A DNA stretch of 64,000 nt from Streptomyces parvulus (GTDB lineage Bacteria; Actinomycetota; Actinomycetes; Streptomycetales; Streptomycetaceae): NCBI RefSeq assembly GCF_014648855.1, contig NZ_BMRX01000002.1:434001-498000 (forward strand), written 5' to 3'. Below are positions 47,794-57,694 of the stretch, one piece after another (positions within the stretch are counted from its first letter, which is position 1; each line of letters opens with the position of its first letter). Below the pieces are notes generated by a model. It was not told the DNA's origin. It saw only the letters and a program-made list of their open reading frames with translations, and did not search any database. A program made the translations under genes and the position numbers.

Positions 47794-48447
47794 ATGACGA
47801 CGACCGGCACACCGACCGGACGGGCGCACCCGTGGGGACGCCGCGGCCGCCACCGCCGGCCGCGCCCCCGCAAGGTGCTGCTGGCCGCGGGCGGCCTCGC
47901 GGTCGCGGCCGGCGCCCTGAGCCTCGTACGCCTGCTGCCCGGGCCCGGCGGCGACGCGGGCGGGTACGGCGCGCAGGCCGCGCCGCGGGTGGACGGGGGC
48001 GGCGCGTCCGCGGCCGACCGGACGGGGACCCCGGGCACCGCCTCCCGCTCCGCCGGCCCGACGGGCGTGAGCCCTTCGGCGACCTCCGCGATGGGCGGCC
48101 TGGGCGGTTCCCCCTCGGGAGGCCTGATACCGGCGCCGTCCACGTCCCGGTCCCCGTCCCCGGCGGCGTCCCACGGCACGACGACGACGTCCTCCGACGC
48201 CCCGGACGTTCCCGTTCCCCCGGCCCGGCCGCAGGCTCCGCGCCCCCCGGCGACCGACCCCGCCGGCACCCCGCGTCCCCCGCACTCCGACGCCCCCGCG
48301 CCGCGCCCCACCCCGACCCCGCCACCGCACCGCGACGAACCCACGGCACCCGCGCCCGAACCCCGCGATCCGGGCCTGTGCGTGCCGGTCATCGGCCTCT
48401 GCGTGGACCTGCTGGGCGAGGGGTGGCGGCGACTAGGGCCTGTCTGA
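47794..48447 (+). CDS. Pro/Ser-rich membrane-anchored protein ending inside a MITE-like element
   Basis: The 217-aa protein has a basic start, one membrane helix (about 28-48, KVLLAAGGLAVAAGALSLV) and a long Pro/Ser/Ala-rich outer region ending in a small motif LCVPVIGLCVDLLGEGWRR with two cysteines. ATG 47794 follows GGGGAGGG. The last codons (Leu-Gly-Pro-Val-stop) come from the element that begins at 48434, so the natural C-terminus has been replaced in this strain. Function unknown; likely a wall-spanning protein. Confidence 0.7.
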   Translation: MTTTGTPTGRAHPWGRRGRHRRPRPRKVLLAAGGLAVAAGALSLVRLLPGPGGDAGGYGAQAAPRVDGGGASAADRTGTPGTASRSAGPTGVSPSATSAMGGLGGSPSGGLIPAPSTSRSPSPAASHGTTTTSSDAPDVPVPPARPQAPRPPATDPAGTPRPPHSDAPAPRPTPTPPPHRDEPTAPAPEPRDPGLCVPVIGLCVDLLGEGWRRLGPV

Positions 48448-48637
48448 CAATTCCCGTCGTCGCCCGGAGGGCGGCCTCGCGGCGTCAGGTGCGTGCTCTC
48501 GCCGTGCCGGGCGCAGAGCCTCGTACTGGATGTACTTGGCTCTGCGCCCGGTGCGGCGAGAGTGCGTGCATGGCGTCGCGAGGCTGGGGGCACCTCCCGG
48601 CCGGAGGCTGGGGGAGGGAATTGTCAGACAGGCCCTA
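48434..48637. mobile_element. Second MITE-like element, 204 bp, 22-bp perfect terminal inverted repeats
   Basis: The left end (48434-48455) begins TAGGGCCTGTCTGACAATTC and the right end (48616-48637) is its exact inverse; the flanking C/G extend the match by one. Internally, GTGCTCTCGCCGTGCCGGG.. (from about 48491) and its near-inverse up to about 48569 form a second long stem, so the whole element folds into a hairpin. It has no gene. Only the first 11 bases are shared with the element at 8622-8809, so they are different members of one family. Confidence 0.8.
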
Positions 48638-48655
48638 GGGGCTGCCCGGCGCTAT

Positions 48656-49801
48656 CTAGGACCGGTCGTTCTCGTCGCCCCGGCGGGTGAGCAGCCAGGG
48701 CTCGACCACGCCGAGACCGCGCACCGGACGCTGCCACATCGGCTGGAGCGCGAAGCGGTACGACGGCGGCTCCTCGCCCGCCTTCTCCGCGGCGGCGGCC
48801 TCCTCGGCGGCGACCGCCTCCGAGGCCGGCGCGTCCTGCGTGCGGATCAGCTCCTCCGCCAGCGCCGAGTCGACCAGGACCGCGTCCCGGGGCGCTATCG
48901 AGGTCAGCCGGGAGGCCAGGTTGACGGTCGAGCCGAAGACGTCGCCCATCCGGGTGGTGACCGTGCCGAAGGCGATGCCGACGCGCAGCTCGGGCATGGT
49001 CTCGTCGTTCGCCATCGTCTCGACGAGGAGCAGCGCGATCTCGGCGGCCGTGCCGGCGTCGTCGGCGGCGTAGAGCACCTCGTCGCCGAGGGTCTTGATC
49101 AGCCGCCCGCCGCGCGCGGCGACCAGGTCGGCGGCGGTGGTCTCGAAGGCCTCGACCAGCTCGCCGAGTTCCTCCTCCTCCATCCGGCGGGTCAGCCGGG
49201 TGAAGCCGACCAGGTCGGCGAAGCCGACGGCGAGCCGCCGGTCCACCATCTCCTCGTCGTCGGCGGCCTGCACGACCCGGCCCGCCGAGGCGGCGAGCTG
49301 GCGGCGCCAGACGTAGACGAGGAACTCCTGCAGCTCGGGCAGGAGCAGCTCGACGATCGGGTACGTCACCTCGGTGCGGGTCATGCCGGGCTCGGGGGGC
49401 TCGGTCAGGCCCTCCAGGAAGGAGTCGATCTGCCACTCGGCCAGCCGCGCGGTGGTCTGCCCGGTGGACCGGGCCACCTGCACCGCCATCGCCTCGCTGA
49501 GCAGCCCCGCCTCCACGAGACCGGCCAGCCGGCGCAGGGCGAGCACGTCGGCCTCGGTCAGCGCCCTGGCCTGGCCGATGTCGGCGAAGCCCATCGCCCG
49601 CCAGAAGCGCGAGGCCAGCTCCATGGAGACGCCCGCGCTGCGGGCGGCCTGGAAGGGGGTGTAGCGGCGCTCGGCGCCCAGGATGAGCCCTTCGAGGCGC
49701 AGCGCGAGCGGGTCCTCGCCGGAGTCGGCGGCGTCCGGGGCGGGCTCGGGGTCCACCCGGCCGTCCCCGTCCGCGCCGGAGCCCGTGTCGTCGACGCTCA
49801 A
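48656..49801 (-). CDS. cya: Class III adenylate cyclase
   Basis: The 381-aa protein makes cyclic AMP, which supports germination and growth in S. coelicolor. An N-terminal regulatory region (about 30-175) precedes the catalytic domain with the two metal-binding Asp in VGFADLVGFTRL (near 193) and LGDEVLYAADD (near 238), and the transition-state Asn/Arg in FGSTVNLASRL. Length matches the S. coelicolor cyclase as I recall it. TTG 49801 is the start. The second MITE-like element ends 18 bases past its stop. Confidence 0.94.
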   Translation of the reverse strand: MSVDDTGSGADGDGRVDPEPAPDAADSGEDPLALRLEGLILGAERRYTPFQAARSAGVSMELASRFWRAMGFADIGQARALTEADVLALRRLAGLVEAGLLSEAMAVQVARSTGQTTARLAEWQIDSFLEGLTEPPEPGMTRTEVTYPIVELLLPELQEFLVYVWRRQLAASAGRVVQAADDEEMVDRRLAVGFADLVGFTRLTRRMEEEELGELVEAFETTAADLVAARGGRLIKTLGDEVLYAADDAGTAAEIALLLVETMANDETMPELRVGIAFGTVTTRMGDVFGSTVNLASRLTSIAPRDAVLVDSALAEELIRTQDAPASEAVAAEEAAAAEKAGEEPPSYRFALQPMWQRPVRGLGVVEPWLLTRRGDENDRS

Positions 49802-50226
49802 GCCTGCTGCCCTTCCGATCTGCCGCGGTCAGGTATCGACCGGCCACAACTTTACGTCAGGTGTGCCCCAGCTCACTGCCGAGCGGCCCGCACCGCGGAT
49901 CCCGCGCGCTCCCGCCCGGGGAAGGCCCCGGTCCCCTGCCCGCACGACCTCGGCCCCGGCCGCCCGCGCCCGCCCGGCACCCACTCCGAGCGTGCCCCCC
50001 GGACCGGGGTCACGCCACCCGCGCACCCGCGACGCCACCACCGCCCGCTCTCCCGCGTCCGCGGCCCCGACCCGCTTCCCAGCTCTCGCCGCCCCGCGCC
50101 GGATCACGCCCACCACAGGCACAGCAAGCCCTGTCCCGGACGGGGGCCCAGCACCGTAACCGCGAACGAGGGACCCGCACCGCGACACCCCACCCGCCGC
50201 TCCCCCGCCGGTCCCCACCACCCCGC
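49802..50226. other. 425-base gap between birA and cya, promoter candidate only
   Basis: I see no gene. Near the cya end, minus-strand CTGACG (complement of 49856-49861) and GATACC (complement of 49833-49838) are 17 bases apart and may be a weak promoter. The rest, 49862-50226, is very GC-rich with open but featureless frames, mostly Arg/Ala/Gly noise. Confidence 0.4.
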
Positions 50227-51090
50227 TCACGCCGGCCGCAGGTGCACGATGTCCCCCGCCCCCACCGGCTCCTGCACCCCCGCCGCCGTGGCCAGCACCA
50301 GGCGGCCGTCGCCGTCCACGGCCACCGCCTCCCCGACCAGCGACCGGTCGCCGGGCAGCTCGGCCCGCACCACGCGGCCGAGCGTCGCGCAGCCCGCCGC
50401 GTACGTCTCCTGGAGGCCGCTCGCCGCCGGATCGCCCCCGGCCGAACGCCACCGGCCGTACCAGTCCTCCAGCGACCGCAGCACCCCCCGCAGCAGCGGG
50501 TCGCGGTCGGTACTGGCGGCGCCCGCCAGGGCCAGCGAACCCGCCTGCGGGACCGGCAGCTCGTCGGCCCGGAGGCCGACGTTGACGCCCACACCGACGA
50601 CGACGCCGTCACCCGCCCGCTCCGCGAGGATGCCGCCGGCCTTGCGCTCCTCGCCGCCGACGGTCACCAGCAGGTCGTTGGGCCACTTCAGCGCCGTGTC
50701 GACACCCGCCACCCTGGACAGCCCCGTCGCCACGGCCACGCCGGTCAGCAGCGGCAGCCAGCCCCAGCGGGCCACCGGCACCTCGGTGGGCCGCAGCAGT
50801 ACGGAGAAGAAGAGCCCGGAGCGCGGCGGCGCCGTCCACCGCCGGTCGAGACGCCCCCGCGCGGCGGTCTGCTCCTCGGCGACCAGCACGGCCCCCTCCG
50901 CCAGGTCCTCGTCGGCGGCGCGGGCCACCAGGTCCGAGTTGGTGGAGCCGGTGCGCTGCACCAGGTCGAGGCGGTGCCACAGCCCTCCCTCCCGGACCAG
51001 CGCGCGGCGCAGCGCCGTGCCGTTCAGCGGAGGACGGTCCAGGTCGGACCACCGGCCGCCCGGGGAACCAGAGGCATCAGGGGGAGTCAT
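50227..51090 (-). CDS. birA: Biotin-[acetyl-CoA-carboxylase] ligase
   Basis: The 287-aa enzyme attaches biotin to carboxylase biotin domains, such as AccA2 encoded a few kb away. Motifs are TGSTNSDLVARA near 45-56, EEQTAARGRLDRRW near 75-88 (Ala-Arg-Gly-Arg where Gly-Arg-Gly-Arg is usual) and KWPNDLLV near 136. It has no N-terminal DNA-binding domain, so it is not a repressor like E. coli BirA. ATG 51090. Confidence 0.93.
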   Translation of the reverse strand: MTPPDASGSPGGRWSDLDRPPLNGTALRRALVREGGLWHRLDLVQRTGSTNSDLVARAADEDLAEGAVLVAEEQTAARGRLDRRWTAPPRSGLFFSVLLRPTEVPVARWGWLPLLTGVAVATGLSRVAGVDTALKWPNDLLVTVGGEERKAGGILAERAGDGVVVGVGVNVGLRADELPVPQAGSLALAGAASTDRDPLLRGVLRSLEDWYGRWRSAGGDPAASGLQETYAAGCATLGRVVRAELPGDRSLVGEAVAVDGDGRLVLATAAGVQEPVGAGDIVHLRPA

Positions 51091-51200
51091 GCAACCCACC
51101 CTAGGTGTGGGAAAGACCGCACTGCCGAACGGAAGACCCCCTACTACTCTACGAACGAGTAACCGTCCCCCCTTTTGAGCAGGCAGGGAGCCGCATCCCG

Positions 51201-52808
51201 ATGTCCGAGCCGGAAGAGCAGCAGCCCGACATCCACACGACCGCGGGCAAGCTCGCGGATCTGACGCGCCGTATCGAGGAGGCGACGCACGCCGGTTCGT
51301 CACGCGCCGTGGAGAAGCAGCACGCCAAGGGCAAGCTGACGGCCCGTGAGCGCATCGAGCTCCTGCTCGACGAGGGCTCCTTCGTCGAGCTGGACGAGTT
51401 CGCCCGGCACCGCTCCACCAACTTCGGCCTCGACGCCAACCGCCCCTACGGCGACGGCGTCGTCACCGGGTACGGCACCGTCGACGGCCGCCCGGTCGCC
51501 GTCTTCTCCCAGGACTTCACCGTCTTCGGCGGCGCGCTGGGCGAGGTCTACGGCCAGAAGATCGTCAAGGTCATGGACTTCGCGCTGAAGACCGGCTGCC
51601 CGGTCATCGGCATCAACGACTCCGGCGGCGCCCGCATCCAGGAGGGCGTGGCCTCCCTCGGCGCCTACGGCGAGATCTTCCGCCGCAACACCCACGCCTC
51701 CGGCGTGATCCCGCAGATCAGCCTGGTCGTCGGCCCGTGCGCGGGCGGCGCGGTCTACTCCCCCGCGATCACCGACTTCACGGTCATGGTGGACCAGACC
51801 AGCCACATGTTCATCACCGGCCCCGACGTCATCAAGACCGTCACCGGTGAGGACGTCGGCTTCGAGGAGCTGGGCGGCGCCCGCACGCACAACACCAACT
51901 CGGGCGTGGCGCACCACATGGCCGGCGACGAGAAGGACGCCATCGAGTACGTCAAGCAGCTGCTGTCGTACCTGCCGTCCAACAACCTCTCCGAGCCGCC
52001 CGCCTTCCCGGAGGAGGCCGACCTCGCGGTCACGGACGAGGACGCCGAGCTGGACGTGATCGTCCCGGACTCGGCGAACCAGCCGTACGACATGCACACG
52101 GTCATCGAGCACGTCCTGGACGACGCGGAGTTCTTCGAGACCCAGGCGATGTTCGCGCCGAACATCCTGACCGGCTTCGGCCGGGTGGAGGGCCGCCCGG
52201 TCGGCATCGTCGCCAACCAGCCCATGCAGTTCGCCGGCTGCCTCGACATCACCGCGTCCGAGAAGGCGGCCCGCTTCGTCCGCACCTGCGACGCCTTCAA
52301 CCTCCCGGTGCTCACCTTCGTGGACGTCCCCGGCTTCCTGCCCGGCGTCGACCAGGAGCACGACGGCATCATCCGCCGCGGCGCCAAGCTGATCTACGCC
52401 TACGCCGAGGCCACCGTCCCGCTGATCACGGTCATCACCCGCAAGGCCTTCGGCGGCGCCTACGACGTCATGGGCTCCAAGCACCTGGGCGCCGACCTCA
52501 ACCTGGCCTGGCCGACCGCGCAGATCGCCGTGATGGGCGCCCAGGGCGCGGTCAACATCCTGCACCGCCGCACGATCGCCGAGGCGGAGACCGGCGGGAA
52601 CCCCGAGGACGCCGAGGCGGTCCGCGCCCGCCTCATCCAGGAGTACGAGGACGCCCTCCTCAACCCCTACACGGCGGCCGAACGCGGTTACGTCGACGCG
52701 GTGATCATGCCGTCCGACACCCGCCGCCACATCGTGCGAGGCCTGCGCCAGCTGCGCACCAAGCGCGAGTCCCTGCCTCCGAAGAAGCACGGCAACATCC
52801 CCCTCTGA
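51201..52808 (+). CDS. pccB: Acyl-CoA carboxylase beta subunit (propionyl-CoA type)
   Basis: The 535-aa carboxyltransferase moves CO2 from carboxybiotin to propionyl-CoA, giving methylmalonyl-CoA for polyketide and odd-chain lipid synthesis. The family is clear from [20 protein letters not shown] near 135-154, the oxyanion loops [16 protein letters not shown] near 178-193 and [17 protein letters not shown] near 414-430, and the ending [17 protein letters not shown]. Asp in GGAYDVM is the specificity position linked with propionyl-CoA. The epsilon gene follows after 17 bases. Confidence 0.95.
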   Translation: MSEPEEQQPDIHTTAGKLADLTRRIEEATHAGSSRAVEKQHAKGKLTARERIELLLDEGSFVELDEFARHRSTNFGLDANRPYGDGVVTGYGTVDGRPVAVFSQDFTVFGGALGEVYGQKIVKVMDFALKTGCPVIGINDSGGARIQEGVASLGAYGEIFRRNTHASGVIPQISLVVGPCAGGAVYSPAITDFTVMVDQTSHMFITGPDVIKTVTGEDVGFEELGGARTHNTNSGVAHHMAGDEKDAIEYVKQLLSYLPSNNLSEPPAFPEEADLAVTDEDAELDVIVPDSANQPYDMHTVIEHVLDDAEFFETQAMFAPNILTGFGRVEGRPVGIVANQPMQFAGCLDITASEKAARFVRTCDAFNLPVLTFVDVPGFLPGVDQEHDGIIRRGAKLIYAYAEATVPLITVITRKAFGGAYDVMGSKHLGADLNLAWPTAQIAVMGAQGAVNILHRRTIAEAETGGNPEDAEAVRARLIQEYEDALLNPYTAAERGYVDAVIMPSDTRRHIVRGLRQLRTKRESLPPKKHGNIPL

Positions 52809-52825
52809 CCCGGTAAGGAGCCGTT

Positions 52826-53032
52826 GTGATCAAGGTCGTACGGGGCAACCCGACCCCGGAGGAACTGGCCGCGGCCCTGGCGGTGGTCAGGGCCCGCGCG
52901 GCGGCGGCGGAATCCGAGCCCGCGGGCACGCCACGCAGCAGGGACGCGTGGTCCGACCCGTCCAGGATCGCAGCCCACCACCTCCCCCAGCCCGGCCCGG
53001 CCTCATGGGGTCGCACCTACTGGCCAAGCTAG
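52826..53032 (+). CDS. pccE: Acyl-CoA carboxylase epsilon subunit
   Basis: The 68-aa protein stabilises the alpha-beta carboxylase complex and raises its activity in Streptomyces. It shows the epsilon pattern KVVRGNPTPEELAAALAVV and the C-terminal WGRTYWPS. GTG 52826 follows AAGGAG. It is in one operon with pccB. Confidence 0.9.
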   Translation: MIKVVRGNPTPEELAAALAVVRARAAAAESEPAGTPRSRDAWSDPSRIAAHHLPQPGPASWGRTYWPS

Positions 53033-53143
53033 GGACAACCCACCCAGGGGCGCGGGGAACCGCGCACAGCAGGACGGCCCCGCGCCCCGATCTAGGTACC
53101 CGTACTCAAGCGCCGCCCCCTCCCGAAGCCGCACGCTGGTGCC

Positions 53144-53272
53144 ATGCTGTGGTCCGACCCCGAGAACGAGCCGCCCGAAGAACTGCGCGACATGCAGCAC
53201 ATGCTGCGACGGCTGAGCGTTCTCCTGGCCATGGCCATGGTGCTGGCGATGATCGTGCTCGGCCTGGGGTGA
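53144..53272 (+). CDS. 42-aa membrane microprotein
   Basis: ATG 53144 opens a short frame: WSDPENEPPEELRDMQHML, then a hydrophobic helix LLAMAMVLAMIVLGLG to TGA 53270-53272. The charged amphipathic start and clean single span look like a genuine small membrane protein. No ribosome site is strong, but a leaderless start is possible. It sits between the carboxylase genes and maf. Confidence 0.45.
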   Translation: MLWSDPENEPPEELRDMQHMLRRLSVLLAMAMVLAMIVLGLG

Positions 53273-53305
53273 GGCACCCCCTCCCCCTGTGGCTAACCTG
53301 ACCGC

Positions 53306-53926
53306 ATGACCGCTCAGCGCCGCAGGCGTCTCGTCCTCGCCTCCCAGTCCCCGGCCCGGCTGGGTCTGCTCCGCCAGGCCGGCCTCGCCCCCGAAGTCCT
53401 CGTGAGCGGCGTCGACGAGGACGCCGTCACCGCCCCCACCCCCGCCGACCTGGCCCTCGCCCTGGCCGAGGCGAAGGCCTCCGTCGTGGCCGCCAAGCCC
53501 GAGGTGCACGGCGCCCTGGTGATCGGCTGCGACTCGGTGCTGGACCTGGACGGCCAGGCGCTCGGCAAGCCGGCCGACGCCGAGGAGGCCACCGCGCGCT
53601 GGAAGGCGATGCGCGGCAGGGCGGGCACGCTCCAGACCGGCCACTGCGTCTGGGACACCGCGTCCGGCCGCCACGTCTCGGCCACGGCGTCCACCGTCGT
53701 CCGTTTCGGTGAACCGACGGACGAGGAGATCGCGGCCTACGTGGCCTCCGGCGAGCCGCTGTACGTCGCCGGGGCCTTCACCCTGGACGGCCGCTCGGCC
53801 CCCTTCATCGACGGCATCGAGGGCGACCACGGCAACGTGATCGGCCTCAGCCTGCCCCTGCTGCGGCGTCTGCTCGCCGAGCTGGGCACGGGCATCACGG
53901 AGTTGTGGGCGCCGGTGGAGGGCTGA
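53306..53926 (+). CDS. maf: Maf-like nucleoside triphosphate pyrophosphatase
   Basis: The 206-aa protein hydrolyses modified or non-canonical dTTP/UTP-type nucleotides, a house-cleaning role. Signature segments are [19 protein letters not shown] at the start, the metal site [16 protein letters not shown] near 73-88, and [22 protein letters not shown] near 172-193. The ATG is at 53306. Its 3' end overlaps the converging membrane protein gene by 32 bases. Confidence 0.94.
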   Translation: MTAQRRRRLVLASQSPARLGLLRQAGLAPEVLVSGVDEDAVTAPTPADLALALAEAKASVVAAKPEVHGALVIGCDSVLDLDGQALGKPADAEEATARWKAMRGRAGTLQTGHCVWDTASGRHVSATASTVVRFGEPTDEEIAAYVASGEPLYVAGAFTLDGRSAPFIDGIEGDHGNVIGLSLPLLRRLLAELGTGITELWAPVEG

Positions 53927-54377
53927 CCGGCGAGCCGTCGTCGCCCCTGCCGTCCGCGGGGCGCGGCTCGGGCGCGGGACGCTCGCGGGTGTCGTAGGTC
54001 ATCAGCAGCAGCACGATGAGACCCAGCACGACAATCATGAAGACGAAGGCGCCGGGGCCCACCAGCCCCCAGCTGAACGCCCCGAGCAGCCCGTGCACCA
54101 CGGCCGCGCTGATCAGCAGGATCCGGCCGAGCCCGGCCGGCGCGCGGTCGCGGATCGCCACCAGCAGGGCGACCAGCCCGCACAGGGCGAAGTAGAGCCC
54201 GAAGACCACCCCGCCGATCTTCGACGACACGGACATGGCGTCCGGGTCGAGACCGGCCAGGGACATGTCCTGCCGGTCGACGACGATCCCCAGGAACCAG
54301 TTCAGCGCCGCGACGCCGACCGCCTCCAGGAAGAGGACGACCGCCACGGTCCACGCCACCGGCCTGCGCACCGACAC
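53895..54377 (-). CDS. Four-helix membrane protein of unknown function
   Basis: From GTG 54377 the 160-aa protein has four membrane helices (starting [55 protein letters not shown] and [16 protein letters not shown]) and a Pro-rich tail. Nearby GTG codons at 54371 and 54386 are alternatives. I know no function; genes like it are common beside maf and the carboxylase genes in Streptomyces. Confidence 0.75.
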   Translation of the reverse strand: MSVRRPVAWTVAVVLFLEAVGVAALNWFLGIVVDRQDMSLAGLDPDAMSVSSKIGGVVFGLYFALCGLVALLVAIRDRAPAGLGRILLISAAVVHGLLGAFSWGLVGPGAFVFMIVVLGLIVLLLMTYDTRERPAPEPRPADGRGDDGSPVSPPPAPTTP

Positions 54378-54750
54378 CGGCCCCACCCACTTTCGACCGC
54401 TGCCGCACACGACAGCTGTTACCCCAAGTACGTTCGAGACAGCCCGCACGCTACTAACGGGTAAACCTCGCGACAAGGGGTCTGCCGCGGGCAAAGAATC
54501 ATTGGGCCATTAGTAGGGACTCCACAAAGAAACGGAGTGGCCCGCAGCACGCTCTTACAGAGACCTTGACCACACGGGAGAGCTAGGGTTTCCCCGAGGA
54601 GTCCTGCGTACCGCGGTACTACAAGGGCTTTCGCGGGTCGAGCGGACCACGAATCACGCTCCGTGTGGGCAAGCTCACCAATGGGGACGGGTCGAAGTGC
54701 CGTGTCGGCAGTCCCTAAACTCGGCTTGTTTCAAGGAGGGAGCCTCAATC
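54378..54750. other. 373-base upstream region of accA2, no gene seen
   Basis: The stretch is AT-richer near 54490-54560 (AAAGAATCATTGGGCC) and 54650-54740, as promoters are here. It ends in AAGGAGGGAGCC, the accA2 ribosome site. TTGACC at 54567 has no well-spaced -10. No open frame has gene-like features. Confidence 0.45.
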
Positions 54751-56523
54751 GTGCGCAAGGTGCTCATCGCCAATCGTGGCGAAATCGCTGTCCGTGTGGC
54801 CCGGGCCTGCCGGGACGCGGGAATCGCGAGCGTGGCCGTCTACGCGGACCCGGACCGGGACGCTCTGCACGTCCGCGCCGCTGATGAGGCGTTCGCCCTG
54901 GGTGGTGACACCCCCGGGACCAGCTATCTGGACATCGAGAAGGTCCTGAAGGCCGCGCGGGAGTCCGGTGCGGACGCCGTACACCCCGGCTACGGGTTCC
55001 TCTCCGAGAACGCCGAGTTCGCGCAGGCGGTCCTGGACGCGGACCTGATCTGGATCGGTCCGCCGCCGCACGCCATCCGCGACCTGGGCGACAAGGTCGC
55101 CGCCCGGCACATCGCGCAGCGCGCGGGCGCCCCGCTGGTGGCGGGCACCCCCGACCCGGTCTCCGGCGCGGACGAGGTCGTCGCCTTCGCCGAGGAGCAC
55201 GGCCTGCCGATCGCGATCAAGGCGGCCTTCGGCGGTGGCGGACGCGGTCTGAAGGTCGCCCGCACCCTGGACGAGGTCCCCGAGCTGTACGACTCCGCCG
55301 TCCGTGAGGCGGTGGCGGCGTTCGGCCGCGGCGAGTGCTTCGTCGAGCGCTACCTCGACAAGCCCCGTCACGTGGAGACCCAGTGCCTGGCCGACCAGCA
55401 CGGCAACGTGGTCGTCGTCTCCACCCGTGACTGCTCCCTCCAGCGCCGCCACCAGAAGCTGGTCGAGGAGGCCCCGGCTCCCTTCCTGTCGCAGGCGCAG
55501 ATGGACGAGCTGTACTCGGCGTCCAAGGCGATCCTGAAGGAGGCCGGCTACGTCGGCGCCGGGACCGTGGAGTTCCTCGTCGGCATGGACGGCACGATCT
55601 CCTTCCTGGAGGTCAACACGCGCCTCCAGGTCGAGCACCCGGTCACCGAGGAGGTCGCCGGCATCGACCTGGTCCGCGAGATGTTCCGCATCGCCGACGG
55701 CGAGAAGCTGGGCTACGACGACCCGGTCCTGCGTGGTCACTCCTTCGAGTTCCGCATCAACGGCGAGGACCCGGGCCGCGGCTTCCTGCCCGCCCCCGGC
55801 ACCGTCACCCTCTTCGACGCGCCCACCGGTCCCGGCGTCCGCCTGGACGCGGGTGTCGAGTCCGGCAGCGTGATCGGCCCGGCGTGGGACTCCCTGCTGG
55901 CGAAGCTGATCGTCACCGGCCGGACCCGCAAGGAGGCCCTCCAGCGCGCCGCGCGCGCCCTGGACGAGTTCACGGTGGAGGGCATGGCCACGGCCATCCC
56001 GTTCCACCGCGCGGTCGTGCGCGACCCGGCGTTCGCCCCGGAGCTGACCGGCTCCAGCGACCCGTTCACGGTCCACACCCGGTGGATCGAGACGGAGTTC
56101 GTCAACGAGATCAAGCCCTTCGACGCGCCCGCCGACGCGGAGGCGGACGAGGAGTCGGGCCGGGAGACGGTCGTCGTCGAGGTCGGCGGCAAGCGCCTGG
56201 AGGTCTCCCTGCCGTCCAGCCTGGGCATGTCCCTGGCCCGCACCGGCCTCGCGGCCGGCGCCCGGCCCAAGCGCCGCGCGGCGAAGAAGTCGGGCCCCGC
56301 GGTCTCGGGCGACACCCTCGCCTCCCCGATGCAGGGCACGATCGTCAAGATCGCCGTCGAGGAGGGCCAGGAGGTCCAGGAGGGCGACCTGATCGTCGTC
56401 CTGGAGGCGATGAAGATGGAGCAGCCCCTCAACGCCCACAAGTCCGGCACCGTCAAGGGCCTGGGCGCGGAGATCGGCGCGTCCGTGACCTCGGGCGCCG
56501 CGATCTGCGAGATCAAGGACTGA
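54751..56523 (+). CDS. accA2: Acyl-CoA carboxylase alpha subunit (biotin carboxylase + biotin carrier)
   Basis: The 590-aa protein carboxylates its own biotin using ATP and bicarbonate and hands CO2 to PccB/AccB. The biotin carboxylase part begins [21 protein letters not shown]; the ATP-grasp loop is [12 protein letters not shown] near 165-176; catalytic residues are in [16 protein letters not shown]. The C-terminal biotinyl domain has EAMKMEQ near 551-557. GTG 54751 is correct: AAGGAGGG precedes it and the length equals the S. coelicolor protein as I recall it. Confidence 0.96.
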   Translation: MRKVLIANRGEIAVRVARACRDAGIASVAVYADPDRDALHVRAADEAFALGGDTPGTSYLDIEKVLKAARESGADAVHPGYGFLSENAEFAQAVLDADLIWIGPPPHAIRDLGDKVAARHIAQRAGAPLVAGTPDPVSGADEVVAFAEEHGLPIAIKAAFGGGGRGLKVARTLDEVPELYDSAVREAVAAFGRGECFVERYLDKPRHVETQCLADQHGNVVVVSTRDCSLQRRHQKLVEEAPAPFLSQAQMDELYSASKAILKEAGYVGAGTVEFLVGMDGTISFLEVNTRLQVEHPVTEEVAGIDLVREMFRIADGEKLGYDDPVLRGHSFEFRINGEDPGRGFLPAPGTVTLFDAPTGPGVRLDAGVESGSVIGPAWDSLLAKLIVTGRTRKEALQRAARALDEFTVEGMATAIPFHRAVVRDPAFAPELTGSSDPFTVHTRWIETEFVNEIKPFDAPADAEADEESGRETVVVEVGGKRLEVSLPSSLGMSLARTGLAAGARPKRRAAKKSGPAVSGDTLASPMQGTIVKIAVEEGQEVQEGDLIVVLEAMKMEQPLNAHKSGTVKGLGAEIGASVTSGAAICEIKD

Positions 56524-56538
56524 GGCACCGCGAACACC

Positions 56539-56582
56539 GGGGCGCCCGGCGGACCGAAGCGAACGGTCCCGCCGGGCGCCCC
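56539..56582 (+). terminator. Terminator after accA2
   Basis: GGGGCGCCCGGCGG (56539-56552) pairs with CCGCCGGGCGCCCC (56569-56582), and inner ACC/GGT extends the stem. It lies 15 bases after the stop. Confidence 0.85.
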
Positions 56583-56663
56583 GCCGTTTACGGGGAGCGC
56601 ACCCGGGACCGTACGACGGCTGCCGGGACCGTACGACGCCGGCGTCGGCGCACGTCGGTGACG

Positions 56664-57647
56664 CTAGCGTCGGCGCATGTCCGCGACGCGCGCCCGTTCC
56701 GCCCCGCCCGGCTGCTCCAGGGCACCGGCGGTGCGCAGGCCCGCCGCGGCGCCCGGGACCTGTCGGCGCGGCCCCGGGACCGGCACGTCCCGGCGCTGCT
56801 GACGCGCCGGGACGGCATCACCCCCCGGGGCCCCGGGGCCCCCCTGGCCCGACACCGCGCCGCCGGAAGCCCCCGCCACGGCGATCTGCACCCCCTGGTC
56901 GGCGAGGGCCTGCAGTTCGGTGGCGGCACGGTCGTCGTGGGCCGGCGCCTCGTCGGTGATCAGGCGGGTGATGAGATCCGTGGGCACGGTCTGGAACATG
57001 GTGTCCGTACCGAGCTTGGAGTGGTCGGCGAGGACGACGACCTCGGCCGCGGCCTGCACCAGGGCCCGGTCGACGGAGGCCGAGAGCATGTTGGACGTGG
57101 ACAGCCCCCGTTCGGCCGTCAGCCCGCTCCCGGAGAGGAAGGCCTTGGAGACCCGCAGGCCCTGGAGGGACTGCTCGGCGCCCGAACCCACCAGGGCGTA
57201 GTTCGACCCTCTGAGGGTGCCACCGGTCATGACGACCTCGACCCGGTTGGCGTGCGCGAGTGCCTGGGCCACCAGCAGCGAGTTGGTGACGACGGTCAGG
57301 CCGGGCACCCGCGCGAGCCGGCGCGCCAGCTCCTGCGTGGTCGTACCCGCACCCACCACGATGGCCTCGCCCTCTTCGACGAAGCCCGCGGCGAGATCGG
57401 CGATGGCCGTCTTCTCGGCGGTCGCGAGATGGGACTTCTGCGGGAAGCCGGACTCTCGCGTGAATCCGCCCGGCAGTACCGCACCGCCGTGCCGGCGGTC
57501 GAGGAGTCCTTCTGCCTCCAGTGCGCGCACGTCCCGCCGTACGGTCACTTCGGAGGTCTGGACGACGCGGGCGAGTTCACGGAGCGACACGGCCCCGTTC
57601 GCTCGCACCATTTCGAGGATCAATTGGCGACGTTCTGCAGCGAACAC
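56664..57647 (-). CDS. DeoR-family transcriptional regulator, long C-terminal tail
   Basis: The 327-aa protein has the DeoR helix-turn-helix (AERRQLILEMVRANGAVSLRE, then LARVVQTSEVTVRRDVRAL, about 4-43) and a sugar-phosphate-binding domain (GAGTTTQELARRL near 100-112; GTLRGSNYALVG near 145). DeoR proteins usually end near 255; here a Gly/Ala/Pro/Arg-rich tail of about 70 residues follows, which may be read-through of a lost stop codon. It probably governs the neighbouring nucleoside genes through CTACGCGCGTAG sites, one of which (a variant) lies upstream of its own gene. Confidence 0.88.
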   Translation of the reverse strand: MFAAERRQLILEMVRANGAVSLRELARVVQTSEVTVRRDVRALEAEGLLDRRHGGAVLPGGFTRESGFPQKSHLATAEKTAIADLAAGFVEEGEAIVVGAGTTTQELARRLARVPGLTVVTNSLLVAQALAHANRVEVVMTGGTLRGSNYALVGSGAEQSLQGLRVSKAFLSGSGLTAERGLSTSNMLSASVDRALVQAAAEVVVLADHSKLGTDTMFQTVPTDLITRLITDEAPAHDDRAATELQALADQGVQIAVAGASGGAVSGQGGPGAPGGDAVPARQQRRDVPVPGPRRQVPGAAAGLRTAGALEQPGGAERARVADMRRR

Positions 57648-57694
57648 GAAACTGACAGTAACCCCAACGACCGTCTGCTTTCAGCTGTATGCGC

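Noticed and set aside
49829..50452. 207-codon frame in the birA-cya gap
   Set aside because: No domain, no ribosome site and it overlaps the end of birA; Gly/Ala/Arg-rich as non-coding frames are here.
54567..54590. TTGACC..TAGGGT as the accA2 promoter
   Set aside because: The spacing is only 12 bases, too short for a standard -35/-10 pair.
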